From: Fidelibacterota bacterium
Lineage (GTDB): Bacteria > Marinisomatota > Marinisomatia > Marinisomatales > TCS55
Assembly: GCA_002717765.1 (NCBI GenBank)
Contig: PBCB01000009.1
Location: 18,870-33,518, forward strand
DNA: 14,649 nt
Direction of reading: 5' to 3'
Both the position numbers and the translations under genes were made by a program. The notes under the pieces were generated by a model. That model saw only the letters and a list, made by a program, of their open reading frames with translations. It was not told the origin of the DNA and made no database searches. Positions 7,494-14,649 of the stretch are shown here, in pieces. Numbering within the stretch: position 1 is the first letter of the stretch; every line of letters starts with the position of its first letter.

Positions 7494-8609
7494 TTATTTA
7501 TTTAATAATGATTTATAGTATTTATCAAAAGCAGCTAGCAAACTTTCCTGACCTGAGTATGGAGCTGGACTATATTTTTTAGATTGAATTCCTAATTGAG
7601 ACAGTTCACAAATATGCCAATCCTGTTTATTAGTTGTATCCCAAAAATCGATCGCTTCTTTTATATTATACTTGTTTGAAGTAGCTGCATCTTTATCAAA
7701 CAACCATGAACATGTAACTTCACATTGATCAATGCCACGTGGCCAAACGGTATGATACATTACATAATCAGGGTGTAAGCTTAATAACATATTTGGAGAA
7801 ATTGTATAATAATAGACACGATCCAAATCTTTATCAGCCAAATTTTTTAATGGAGGGGAACATAGAGCTCCTGAAGAAGTAACGCTTTCTTTATTTTCAT
7901 TCAGGTTCATGTACCCGCCTAAAAATGGTCCTTCAAATAAATCATTACGACCCCCTAAGTATGGAGTAATAGCTGCAAGTTGAGGGTGTATAATTGGGCA
8001 GTGATAGCATTCAGAATAATTTTGAATTACTAGTTTCCAATTTCCTTTCACCTGGTATGTTTTGCTTTCCATTGAAATTAAGTTTGAGATATTCCAGTTT
8101 TTAAACTTTGTATCTATAGGTGAAAATAGTTTTTGAAAAGATTCGGGCTTATCATCAAAATTAATAAAGATAAATCCCTCCCATTCTGCGATTGCTACGG
8201 GGTAGAGTGGATAATCATTTTTTTTAAAACCCTTAACTGAATCCATGTGGGGTGCACCAACTAATTCACCAGAAAGATTCCAAGCCCATCCATGATAGCC
8301 GCACTGGATTGACTTTGAAAATTTACCTTCAGTTTTTTCACAGATACGAGTTCCACGATGTCTACAGACATTTGTAAATGCTTTTATAGATTTTTTTGAA
8401 TCCCTTAATATAATAGCGCTTTCAGTTCCTATATTGATTACTTTGTAATCACCTTGTTTAAATAGCTCTTTGGATCGACCAACACAGACCCATTTCTTTA
8501 AAAAAATATTTTCATATTCTTTACTCAAAATTTCAGGATTTATATAATAATTCCGCTCAAGCGTGTGGGATCCTTTTTCAAGTGTTTCAGCTGTTTTTTT
8601 ATATTTCAT
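7494..8609 (-). CDS. Rieske non-haem iron oxygenase, alpha subunit (quaternary-ammonium/N-demethylating type likely)
   Basis: Oxygen-dependent mono- or dioxygenase. The N-terminal Rieske [2Fe-2S] domain has C82-R-H84 and C103-GY-H106. The catalytic domain has [13 protein letters not shown] (197-209) with mononuclear-iron ligands H203 and H208 and a likely third carboxylate ligand D330. The bridging residue position holds E200 rather than the usual Asp. The same E-C-Y-H-C spacing is known from carnitine monooxygenase CntA (Glu205/His208/His213) and is shared by related quaternary-ammonium oxygenases. This supports an N-demethylase or C-N-bond oxygenase, though ECYHC occurs more widely, so substrate is inferred. 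The length of 371 is normal. No beta subunit or ferredoxin reductase is in the window, so electrons must come from proteins encoded elsewhere. Its ATG overlaps the preceding flavoprotein stop in ATGA, indicating translational coupling; the next gene starts 4 bp downstream. Confidence 0.9.
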   Translation of the reverse strand: MKYKKTAETLEKGSHTLERNYYINPEILSKEYENIFLKKWVCVGRSKELFKQGDYKVINIGTESAIILRDSKKSIKAFTNVCRHRGTRICEKTEGKFSKSIQCGYHGWAWNLSGELVGAPHMDSVKGFKKNDYPLYPVAIAEWEGFIFINFDDKPESFQKLFSPIDTKFKNWNISNLISMESKTYQVKGNWKLVIQNYSECYHCPIIHPQLAAITPYLGGRNDLFEGPFLGGYMNLNENKESVTSSGALCSPPLKNLADKDLDRVYYYTISPNMLLSLHPDYVMYHTVWPRGIDQCEVTCSWLFDKDAATSNKYNIKEAIDFWDTTNKQDWHICELSQLGIQSKKYSPAPYSGQESLLAAFDKYYKSLLNK

Positions 8610-10174
8610 TTTTTTAAAACTTCTTGCGCTGCGTTATAGCCATTGGCTCCATGTATGCCACCACCTGGATGGTTTCCAGGACCGCAGAGATAGAGATTTT
8701 CAATAGGGGTTTTGTATTGCGCAGTACTAATCGTTGGGCGCATAAACATAAATTGATCTAATGTCATCTCTCCGTGATTCAAATTACCCTCAGTTAGTCC
8801 AAATTCATTTTCAAGATCTAGCGGAGATAAAAAGCTTGACCCTTCTACGCTTGAAGAGAAACCAGGAGATACTTTTTCAATAGCTTCTACTATATTTTTC
8901 ATCAAATCATTTTTTAATTCGTCAGACCATTGATTATTCCTTAATTGATAAGGATAATATTGAACAGATGCTGATAAGACATGTTTGCCTTGCGGAGAAA
9001 AATTATTATTTATCAATGATGGTATTGTAAACTCAATATAAGGATTATCTGTAGGGTAACCATATTTAACACCATCGGAAGCACGCTCTAAATATTCTAT
9101 TGATGGATTTATTGAAAATAAGGTTATCATTTTTTCCTCAGGGATATTATTAATTTTTGGAAGTTTATTTAATGCGAAGTGCACCCTTGCAGTACTCCCA
9201 CGATATCTAATATTATTCAATTGTCTTTGAAAATTAGGACTCAGTTTTGATGCACCTATTAATTTCATAAAAGTATTATTTGGATCTAGACCCGATACTA
9301 TAGTTTCAGCTTTGATTTTCTCACCATTATCAAGGGTAGCGCCATTACAAGAACCGTTATCAACATCAATTGAAATAACTTTAGCTGAGCATCGTATTTG
9401 CGCGCCAAAATCTTCTGAGCTTTCTTTCAAAATCAAAGCTAATTTTTCGGTACCACCTTTTATAAAATGTGCATTATGAAAGACACCATTTGCATGTACA
9501 TGCTGATGTAAAAGATTATAACCTGTACCAGCAGCATATGGACCAAATGAATGGTGGTGAATCCCTGAAGTTGATATTGCGCTCCGCAATAATTCATTTT
9601 CAAACCATTCATCAACAAGTTCTGGCATCATCATTGGTGCAACGCGCAATAGATCTACTACTCCACGAGTTCCATGTTTGCGAACCGGTCCTAAGATAGA
9701 TCGCATCTTAAGAAGTTCTTTTAAGCCTACATTAGGTAGGCTGGGCGGTGTTAGTTCATAAATTTTTTCAAGGAATTGAGTTAGTTTATTTATATAAGAA
9801 GTGAATTCATTCCATTTTTCAGAATCTTCTTTAGAGTATCTAGCAATTGATGCCGCTGTTTTTTTAGGATCTAAATAAAATTCAATCTGTTCTCCATTAT
9901 TACCAAGAGCAGTACGAACAATATCAGGTTGTATTAATTGTAACCCTTTGGATTTTAAATCTAGCTTTTTCAATATCCGTGGATCGATCCATTTAATTGT
10001 ATCATTGATTGTGTTGCATTTGAACCCAGGTACAAATTCATTAGTAGATGCTAATCCGCCAATTTTATCCCTCGATTCAACTACTTGAACGCTTTTGCCA
10101 GCTTTACTTAATATGCATGCTGTCACTAAACTGTTGACTCCTGAACCAATAATTATTACATCAAATTTATTCAT
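8606..10174 (-). CDS. FAD-dependent oxidoreductase, PYROXD2/phytoene-desaturase-like (second of a tandem pair)
   Basis: Flavoprotein of the CrtI/amine-oxidase superfamily, 522 residues from the start chosen here. The N-terminal dinucleotide fold reads DVIIIGSGVNSLVTA (5-19), with Ser in place of the third glycine of GxGxxG. ESRDKIGGLAST follows, and the C-terminal FAD motif is NLYLCGPGNHPGGGIHGANGYNAAQEVL. The reading frame is open further upstream (to 10258), but that extension is an out-of-frame reading of the preceding gene's conserved C-terminus. I chose ATG 10172-10174, which overlaps the previous stop as ATGA; ATG 10178-10180, two codons earlier, is equally possible. It is clearly paralogous to the flavoprotein just upstream (shared PGKHV/QGKHV..VQY.PY, DLE..FGLTEGN..HGE.TL and CG.G.HPGGGI blocks). 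Annotations as carotene ketolase or phytoene desaturase would be misleading, because no carotenoid genes are nearby. The likely role is oxidation of an amine or related small molecule. Confidence 0.88.
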   Translation of the reverse strand: MNKFDVIIIGSGVNSLVTACILSKAGKSVQVVESRDKIGGLASTNEFVPGFKCNTINDTIKWIDPRILKKLDLKSKGLQLIQPDIVRTALGNNGEQIEFYLDPKKTAASIARYSKEDSEKWNEFTSYINKLTQFLEKIYELTPPSLPNVGLKELLKMRSILGPVRKHGTRGVVDLLRVAPMMMPELVDEWFENELLRSAISTSGIHHHSFGPYAAGTGYNLLHQHVHANGVFHNAHFIKGGTEKLALILKESSEDFGAQIRCSAKVISIDVDNGSCNGATLDNGEKIKAETIVSGLDPNNTFMKLIGASKLSPNFQRQLNNIRYRGSTARVHFALNKLPKINNIPEEKMITLFSINPSIEYLERASDGVKYGYPTDNPYIEFTIPSLINNNFSPQGKHVLSASVQYYPYQLRNNQWSDELKNDLMKNIVEAIEKVSPGFSSSVEGSSFLSPLDLENEFGLTEGNLNHGEMTLDQFMFMRPTISTAQYKTPIENLYLCGPGNHPGGGIHGANGYNAAQEVLKK

Positions 10175-11754
10175 TTCCATATGCCTAAAATCTTTTTTGC
10201 AGCCATTTCGCCAGGCGAACCAGTTATACCACCACCAGGATGAGTGCCTGATCCACACTGAAAATAATTTTTTATAGGGGTGGTATAGTCAGCCCATTTT
10301 ACTGCAGGGCGGAGAGAAAATAATTGTTGTAGTGTTAATTCTCCATGAAAAATATTTCCTTCAGTAAGTCCAAAAGTAGATTCTAGATCTGCTGGCGTAA
10401 GAACTTGTCGATGTAAGATTATGTCTTTAATGTTTGGGGCATATCTTGCAATCGTATTGATAACCGCATCTCCAAAGTCCTCTCTTTTTTGATCATTCCA
10501 TCCCCCTTTAATATCATAAGGCGCATACTGTACAAAGCAGGACATAACATGCTTGCCTGGTGGAGCCATATCAGGATCCAGAACGGATGGAAGTATAATA
10601 TCCATAAATGGAGCTTGAGAAAAATTACCATATTTTGCATCATCATAAGCATTTTCAAGGTGGTCATACGATGGGCTTATAGAAATAGCACCCCTAAGAT
10701 GTGGACCATCACCTGGTAGGCATCTAAAATTAGGCAATGCATCAAGCGCAAGATTAACCTTACCTGATGATCCTCGAATTCTAAAATTTTTAATTGCTGT
10801 TACAAAATCCGAAGGAAGGTCTTTTTCATCTAACATTTTTAAAAATGAAAGCTTAGGGTCTAATCCAGAAATAACCATTTTAGAATTATATTCATCACCA
10901 TTTTCTAATACCACACCTGTGGCTCTGCCATTTTTAACCATTACTTTTTCCACAGATGCCTCTGTCATAATATCAACACCGAAATGTTCAGCTGATCTTG
11001 CGATTGCCATACTCACGGCTCCAGTACCTCCTCTTTGAAATCCCCACGCACGAAATGCGCCATCAATATCACCCATGTAGTGATGCAACATTACGTAAGC
11101 AGAACCAGGAGAACGAGGACCCATAAAAGTTCCTATTATTCCACTAGCAGACATAGTTGCTTTTAATGGCTCATACTCAAACCATTCATCTAAGAAATCA
11201 GCAGAGCTCATAGTCATTAGTTTTGTTAAATATTCAAATTGTTCAGATGAAAGTGTTTTTACGTGATTTAATAATTTTTTAGTAGCAGAAAGATCTGATA
11301 GTGATGGGCGAATTGCGTTAGGTGCAATAGTTTCTAAAATTGGCCGAACGGACATACCAATTTGACTCATTGCAGGGCCAAATCTCATATAGTTTTCTGC
11401 ATCTTTTTTTGAATGCCTTGCAATCTCTCTATATGTCTGATCTGGATCAGCGGTGCGAATAATATAGTCATCGTCAAGGGGTGTCATTGTGCTTTCTAGA
11501 GGAAGCAATTCCAAGCCAAACCTTGGCAACATCAATTCACGCATAACATTTGACTTCATCAAACTAACAACATAGGAACACACAGAAAATTTGAACCCAG
11601 GAAATACTTCTTCTGTTACTGCTGCCCCGCCCAGTACATGCCTTCTTTCTAGAACCAGAACGTTTTTACCTGCCCTTCCAAGATAAGCAGCTGCAGTTAG
11701 CCCATTATGACCGCCACCAACAACTATAGCATCATATTTTTTTACACCGGGCAT
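10171..11754 (-). CDS. FAD-dependent oxidoreductase, PYROXD2/phytoene-desaturase-like (first of a tandem pair)
   Basis: Flavoprotein of 527 residues with the ADP-binding motif DAIVVGGGHNGLTAAAYL (8-25; canonical G13-x-G15-xx-G18). It continues with VLERRHVLGGAAVTEEVFPGF (34-54), the mid-protein GFQRGGTGAVSMAIA, and the C-terminal FAD-closing motif YFQCGSGTHPGGGITGSPGEMAAKKIL. This pattern belongs to the PYROXD2-like branch of the CrtI superfamily, whose bacterial members are mostly uncharacterised. The ATG overlaps the end of the GcvT-like gene by 13 bp, and its stop overlaps the next paralogue's start. Together the pair may form a heteromer or act on successive intermediates. Adjacency to a folate-binding GcvT-like protein recalls dimethylglycine and sarcosine oxidases, in which a flavin domain and a GcvT domain are fused, although those flavin domains belong to the DAO family, not this one. 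Substrate unknown. Confidence 0.9.
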   Translation of the reverse strand: MPGVKKYDAIVVGGGHNGLTAAAYLGRAGKNVLVLERRHVLGGAAVTEEVFPGFKFSVCSYVVSLMKSNVMRELMLPRFGLELLPLESTMTPLDDDYIIRTADPDQTYREIARHSKKDAENYMRFGPAMSQIGMSVRPILETIAPNAIRPSLSDLSATKKLLNHVKTLSSEQFEYLTKLMTMSSADFLDEWFEYEPLKATMSASGIIGTFMGPRSPGSAYVMLHHYMGDIDGAFRAWGFQRGGTGAVSMAIARSAEHFGVDIMTEASVEKVMVKNGRATGVVLENGDEYNSKMVISGLDPKLSFLKMLDEKDLPSDFVTAIKNFRIRGSSGKVNLALDALPNFRCLPGDGPHLRGAISISPSYDHLENAYDDAKYGNFSQAPFMDIILPSVLDPDMAPPGKHVMSCFVQYAPYDIKGGWNDQKREDFGDAVINTIARYAPNIKDIILHRQVLTPADLESTFGLTEGNIFHGELTLQQLFSLRPAVKWADYTTPIKNYFQCGSGTHPGGGITGSPGEMAAKKILGIWK

Positions 11755-12974
11755 GAACGTTTTCTTTCTGGATCGAAAAAAGGAGTTTTTACTACCGTAG
11801 CTTTAGTTAGTTTTCTAAAATGTTCTACTTTTAATTCAAACATTAATTCCGAACCTTCTTTTGCATATTTTGATTTAATATGTGCTAATGCAATATATCG
11901 CTTAAGAATGGGAGACCATGTGCCACTGGTTGCATACCCAACCTGTTGATTTTGTTTATTGTATAAAGGAGTACTAGTTCTCCAAGCTGTAGATGGTAAG
12001 CCAGGAGGTAGGCCAACTTTTCTATAATGCCTTTCAAATTCTGGCCATTCAATCTCAATACCAACAAAATTCCAACTTGCCCCATTTTGCTCTTCTTCTA
12101 CCAATGCATTTTTTCCAATAAAATTATTTTTCTTCATTTTAACCGTCCAGCCTAGACCCAGTTCATAAGGGGATGATTTTCTATCATCAATAATTGCATG
12201 ACGCGAAGAAATATAATCCACATCCAATAAGATCAGACCAGCTTCAACTCTAGCTATATCTAAAGCATGTAGTCCAGTGGGTGTTATACCAAAAGGTGCA
12301 CCTTTATCTATAAGTAAATCCCAAACAGCTAATGCATTTTCAGGATCCATCCAAATTTCATACCCAAGGTCACCGGTGTATCCTGTACGAGAAATAGATA
12401 CTGGAATATCTCCAAAGTGTGTATCCATCATCCAAAAAAACCTGAGGCTGTCTAAGTTTTTTGATGAGACTGTATTCAAGATTTGTCTAGAGTTTGGACC
12501 CTGCAATGCTAGCGCTGCAGTAGAATAGGAATCATCTTTTATTTGCACATCCATTCCTGCAGTATTGGTTTCAATCCACTCCAAATTTGGCTCTGCGCTC
12601 GTAATTCTGAATTTATTTTTTGAAAGCCTTTGGACAGTTCCATCATCAATTACTTTTCCATCTTCATCACACCAAGTTGTATACATAACTTGTCCAACTT
12701 TACATATTTCAATATTTCTGGTCACGATATTATCTAATGCTTTTTGCGCATCTTGACCTTCGACAATATATTTTTTTAACGGTGTAATATCTAATAGCCC
12801 TGCTTTGGTACGAATAGCAAAATATTCATTTTCATGTGTTAATTCATAACTGGTAGCAGCAAGATGACCAGCCCACCTTCTCCATTCTTGAGATTCATTT
12901 AGTTGAGAAGTACGCTCAAAAAAAGGCGACAGCCTTAATTGAGTGGTTGCGTTAAATCTATTTTCGAATGTCAT
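11742..12974 (-). CDS. GcvT-family folate-dependent aminomethyl/methyltransferase, non-canonical
   Basis: A 410-residue protein of the glycine-cleavage T / YgfZ / DmdA fold. Family marks: AIRTKAGLLDITPLKKYIVEG (53-73), GKVIDDGTVQRL (106-117) whose D111 aligns with the catalytic Asp101 of E. coli T-protein, ALQGPNS (156-162), SRTGYTGDLGYEIW (195-208), DIARVEAGLILLDVDY (239-254) and GYATSGTWSPILKRYIALAHI (346-366). It differs from ordinary GcvT by a ~40-residue N-terminal extension, by LILLDVDYISSRHAI replacing the usual NLYGQEMD segment, and by an insertion around GLPPGLPSTAWRTSTPLYN (321-339). It is therefore more likely a specialised demethylase, like DmdA or the T-domains of dimethylglycine/sarcosine oxidases, that moves a one-carbon unit from a methylated substrate or imine to tetrahydrofolate. 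It sits 3 bp after the dimethylargininase-like gene and overlaps the first flavoprotein by 13 bp. A role as the operon's only T-protein for GcvP is the alternative. Confidence 0.85.
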   Translation of the reverse strand: MTFENRFNATTQLRLSPFFERTSQLNESQEWRRWAGHLAATSYELTHENEYFAIRTKAGLLDITPLKKYIVEGQDAQKALDNIVTRNIEICKVGQVMYTTWCDEDGKVIDDGTVQRLSKNKFRITSAEPNLEWIETNTAGMDVQIKDDSYSTAALALQGPNSRQILNTVSSKNLDSLRFFWMMDTHFGDIPVSISRTGYTGDLGYEIWMDPENALAVWDLLIDKGAPFGITPTGLHALDIARVEAGLILLDVDYISSRHAIIDDRKSSPYELGLGWTVKMKKNNFIGKNALVEEEQNGASWNFVGIEIEWPEFERHYRKVGLPPGLPSTAWRTSTPLYNKQNQQVGYATSGTWSPILKRYIALAHIKSKYAKEGSELMFELKVEHFRKLTKATVVKTPFFDPERKRSCPV

Positions 12975-12977
12975 AAA

Positions 12978-13832
12978 TTATTTTCTATAAAAAGGGCGCG
13001 TTAAGCATGTGGGTCCACCTGCACCCTTAATTGAAATTTCAGACCCATCATAAGTATGAACTTCAACACCCGCATCTTTTAGTCGCTGTTCAGTAATTGA
13101 ATTACCACTAAGCATAATTACTTTTTTTGGAGCAACTGCCAAAACATTGCAGCCCATAGTATCATATTCTTCATCAGGGACTTCAATTAGTTCAATTTTT
13201 CTATCAAGAAGATATTGCCTAAATGATACCGGTAGCAATCTTGAATAAACCAAAAAAAGATTCGAATCAATCGGGCTTACATTGCTCATTAGGTGTAGGC
13301 AATCATTTGGACCTGTCCAGTGTGGCAGGTCTACAGGAATAACTGTATCAATATCATTGCCTAATATTGCTTTTAATTGATTAATGCCTTCTAGGTTTGA
13401 TCGATAACCTACGCCCACAGCAACTGTACGATTATCGATCCAGACAATATCACCACCTTCAAGGTTACCGGGAGGCGTTATTTCACCAACAATAGGTATA
13501 CCGATTGAAGAAAAATACTCTGAAATCATCTCAGGCTCACTTTGACGTAATTGCTTTCCCATTGAGCAAAGTATGACTCCAGAATTTGAAATTAAACAGG
13601 GATCGTGAGTGTAGATAGAATCAAGGCTCGTTTTGTCATCAGCTGGTAGTGCATGAATTTCAATATCAAAATCTTTTAATATATTTAAAAATTTATTGTA
13701 GTCATTGATTGCTTGTTCAAAATTAGGCGCACCAAAATAGTTTAATTTCTTAGCTTGTTCATTAATATTTGCTTGAGTTTTATATGCGCTATCTGGATGT
13801 TTTATCAGTATGCGCTTTATTGGTTTAGTCAT
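12978..13832 (-). CDS. Dimethylarginine dimethylaminohydrolase / arginine-deiminase superfamily protein
   Basis: Guanidino-group-modifying enzyme (pentein fold). From the ATG used here it has 284 residues. Visible family elements are KRILIKHPDSAY at the N-terminus, SIYTHDP (72-78), NLEGGD with the catalytic Glu E125, CLHLMSNVSPID with the catalytic His H180, YDTMGCNVLA (223-232), and the C-terminal nucleophile Cys C276 in GGPTCLTRPFYRK. Dimethylargininases (DDAH) release dimethylamine or methylamine from N-methylated arginines to give citrulline; arginine deiminases and amidinotransferases share the triad, so the exact substrate is open. Start choice is uncertain: the frame is open upstream to GTG 13869-13871, and a TTG at 13857-13859 lies 4 nt after GGAGGA, but homology seems to begin after ATG 13830-13832. 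The upstream starts would overlap the M20 gene by up to 20 bp. Within the operon it would produce an amine and an amino acid for downstream oxidation. Confidence 0.85.
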   Translation of the reverse strand: MTKPIKRILIKHPDSAYKTQANINEQAKKLNYFGAPNFEQAINDYNKFLNILKDFDIEIHALPADDKTSLDSIYTHDPCLISNSGVILCSMGKQLRQSEPEMISEYFSSIGIPIVGEITPPGNLEGGDIVWIDNRTVAVGVGYRSNLEGINQLKAILGNDIDTVIPVDLPHWTGPNDCLHLMSNVSPIDSNLFLVYSRLLPVSFRQYLLDRKIELIEVPDEEYDTMGCNVLAVAPKKVIMLSGNSITEQRLKDAGVEVHTYDGSEISIKGAGGPTCLTRPFYRK

Positions 13833-13851
13833 ATTTTGACAACCAAATATT

Positions 13852-14649
13852 TTATTCAAAATTTCCTCCACACCAATTAACTATCATGTTGGCAACTACT
13901 TCGGTTGAAATTAAAATTTCATCAATTAGGATGTTTTCATTGGCTGCATGGGCCAGTCTTACATCTCCTGGGCCGAAAAGAACGCTGGGAATATTAGCAT
14001 GATTAGTAAACAGGCGCAAGTCTGATCCATAGGTGACCCCTTCAATAATGGCATCTTGATTTGAAACATTAGTATATATTTTATCTAGTTCTTTTATTAA
14101 TGGATGATCTAATGATGTTTGACCGGATTCAAATTGGCCTTCAAACCATTCAATTACAGGAGGATGGTCCTTTAACCAATTATCAGATTCAGCAAACTTA
14201 TTTATATGACCCTCAAAGCTTTGCTTTGCTTTTGCATTTGACTCACCTGGAAAAACTCCAAGTCGTCCCTCAGCAATTATAGATTCAGGTACTGTGGAGT
14301 GCCATTGTCCACCTTCAATCGTTCCAATATTAATAGGGGCGACCCTATCTTTAGATTGATAGTATTCAACATCAAAGGAATCATGGCGTTCTTTCTCAAA
14401 ATTAATGATCGATTGGTGGATCAAGGAGTATTTCTCAATAGCGCTTATACCATCCCATCTCATTGAGGCATGGGTCGCTTTACCCGGGACTTTTAATCTA
14501 AATGTTAGGGCGCCAGATTGAATTGGAGATAGCTTAAGCGAGGTTGGTTCTAATATAATGGCAGCATCTGCATCATATCCTTTTACAATATTTGTTAAGG
14601 TTCCACAGCCACCAGATTCTTCGCCAACTACTGATTGAAAAATAATATC
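13852..14649 (-). CDS. M20-family metallopeptidase/amidohydrolase (ArgE/DapE/ACY1 type), C-terminal part (gene runs off the right edge)
   Basis: Zinc amidohydrolase that typically cleaves N-acyl amino acids or dipeptides. About 265 codons are in the window and the frame stays open through 14649, so the N-terminus is outside; the Met at 14461-14463 is internal and not a start. Just inside the edge, VVGEESGG carries the adjacent Glu pair (general base and metal ligand). AIILEPTS follows with its metal-binding acidic residue, then VPGKATHAS, the entry to the dimerisation domain with its conserved His. Near the C-terminus GVTYGSDLRLF and LFGPGDVRLAHAANENILIDE hold the final metal-ligand His, a layout typical of ArgE/DapE relatives. 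It is the most upstream gene visible in the operon and ends close to (or overlapping) the DDAH-like start. Likely substrates, by context, are an N-acylated or carbamoylated amino acid, possibly arginine- or citrulline-related; this is inference. Confidence 0.88.
   Translation of the reverse strand, partial: DIIFQSVVGEESGGCGTLTNIVKGYDADAAIILEPTSLKLSPIQSGALTFRLKVPGKATHASMRWDGISAIEKYSLIHQSIINFEKERHDSFDVEYYQSKDRVAPINIGTIEGGQWHSTVPESIIAEGRLGVFPGESNAKAKQSFEGHINKFAESDNWLKDHPPVIEWFEGQFESGQTSLDHPLIKELDKIYTNVSNQDAIIEGVTYGSDLRLFTNHANIPSVLFGPGDVRLAHAANENILIDEILISTEVVANMIVNWCGGNFE

Noticed and set aside
10175..10258. N-terminal extension of the second flavoprotein frame beginning MWIRHSSWWWYNWF
   Set aside because: It is an out-of-frame reading of the conserved glycine-rich C-terminus of the upstream paralogue; the Rossmann motif begins only after the ATGs at 10174/10180.
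8606..11754. Carotenoid biosynthesis (phytoene desaturase/ketolase) genes
   Set aside because: The flavoproteins resemble CrtI only at superfamily level, and no phytoene synthase or other carotenoid genes are present; context favours small-molecule oxidation.
13852..14463. M20 protein read as starting at the Met at 14461-14463
   Set aside because: The same frame continues upstream through conserved VVGEESGG and VPGKATHAS to the window edge, so this Met is internal and the gene is partial.

Overview
The window is AT-rich (I estimate mid-30s % GC) and densely coded, with almost no intergenic space. That suggests a streamlined, probably free-living and possibly marine bacterium. Start sites are ATG or GTG, TGA is a stop, and some genes carry Shine-Dalgarno-like sequences (for example AAAGGAGC before the DAHP synthase). 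The MtaB-type methylthiotransferase and the single-chain glycine dehydrogenase look somewhat like homologues in the Bacteroidota/FCB group. That is only an impression from memory, so the phylum should be treated as undetermined.

Left part (1-2505, minus strand): an aromatic amino acid block read right to left. It holds a monofunctional AroQ chorismate mutase, a ~190-bp leader, prephenate dehydratase, a prephenate/arogenate dehydrogenase and the N-terminal half of a class II DAHP synthase, which runs off the left edge. Together these cover the committed step of the shikimate pathway plus the branch from chorismate to Phe and Tyr, each step on its own polypeptide. The leader before the dehydratase has a perfect intrinsic terminator and a 13-bp alternative helix that would sequester one terminator arm. 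This looks like a transcription attenuator.

Middle (2588-3883, plus strand): a MtaB-type radical-SAM tRNA methylthiotransferase, divergent from aroQ across an 82-bp gap with overlapping promoter-like sequences.

Right part (3886-14649, minus strand): one long, tightly packed gene string read right to left. In order it holds an M20 amidohydrolase (runs off the right edge), a dimethylargininase/arginine-deiminase-superfamily hydrolase, a non-canonical GcvT-like folate-dependent protein, two tandem paralogous PYROXD2/CrtI-like flavoproteins, a Rieske non-haem iron oxygenase, a full-length glycine dehydrogenase (P-protein) and a DUF3050 protein. Junctions range from 20-bp overlaps to 16-bp gaps, so this is almost certainly one operon whose promoter lies beyond the right edge. 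Oxygenase, flavin oxidase, folate-dependent C1 acceptor and glycine decarboxylase together resemble the logic of N-methyl compound (betaine-like) demethylation. The two upstream hydrolases would fit release of an amino acid from an N-acyl and/or N-methylguanidino precursor. The substrate is not determinable from the sequence, and this operon is the best candidate here for an undescribed pathway.
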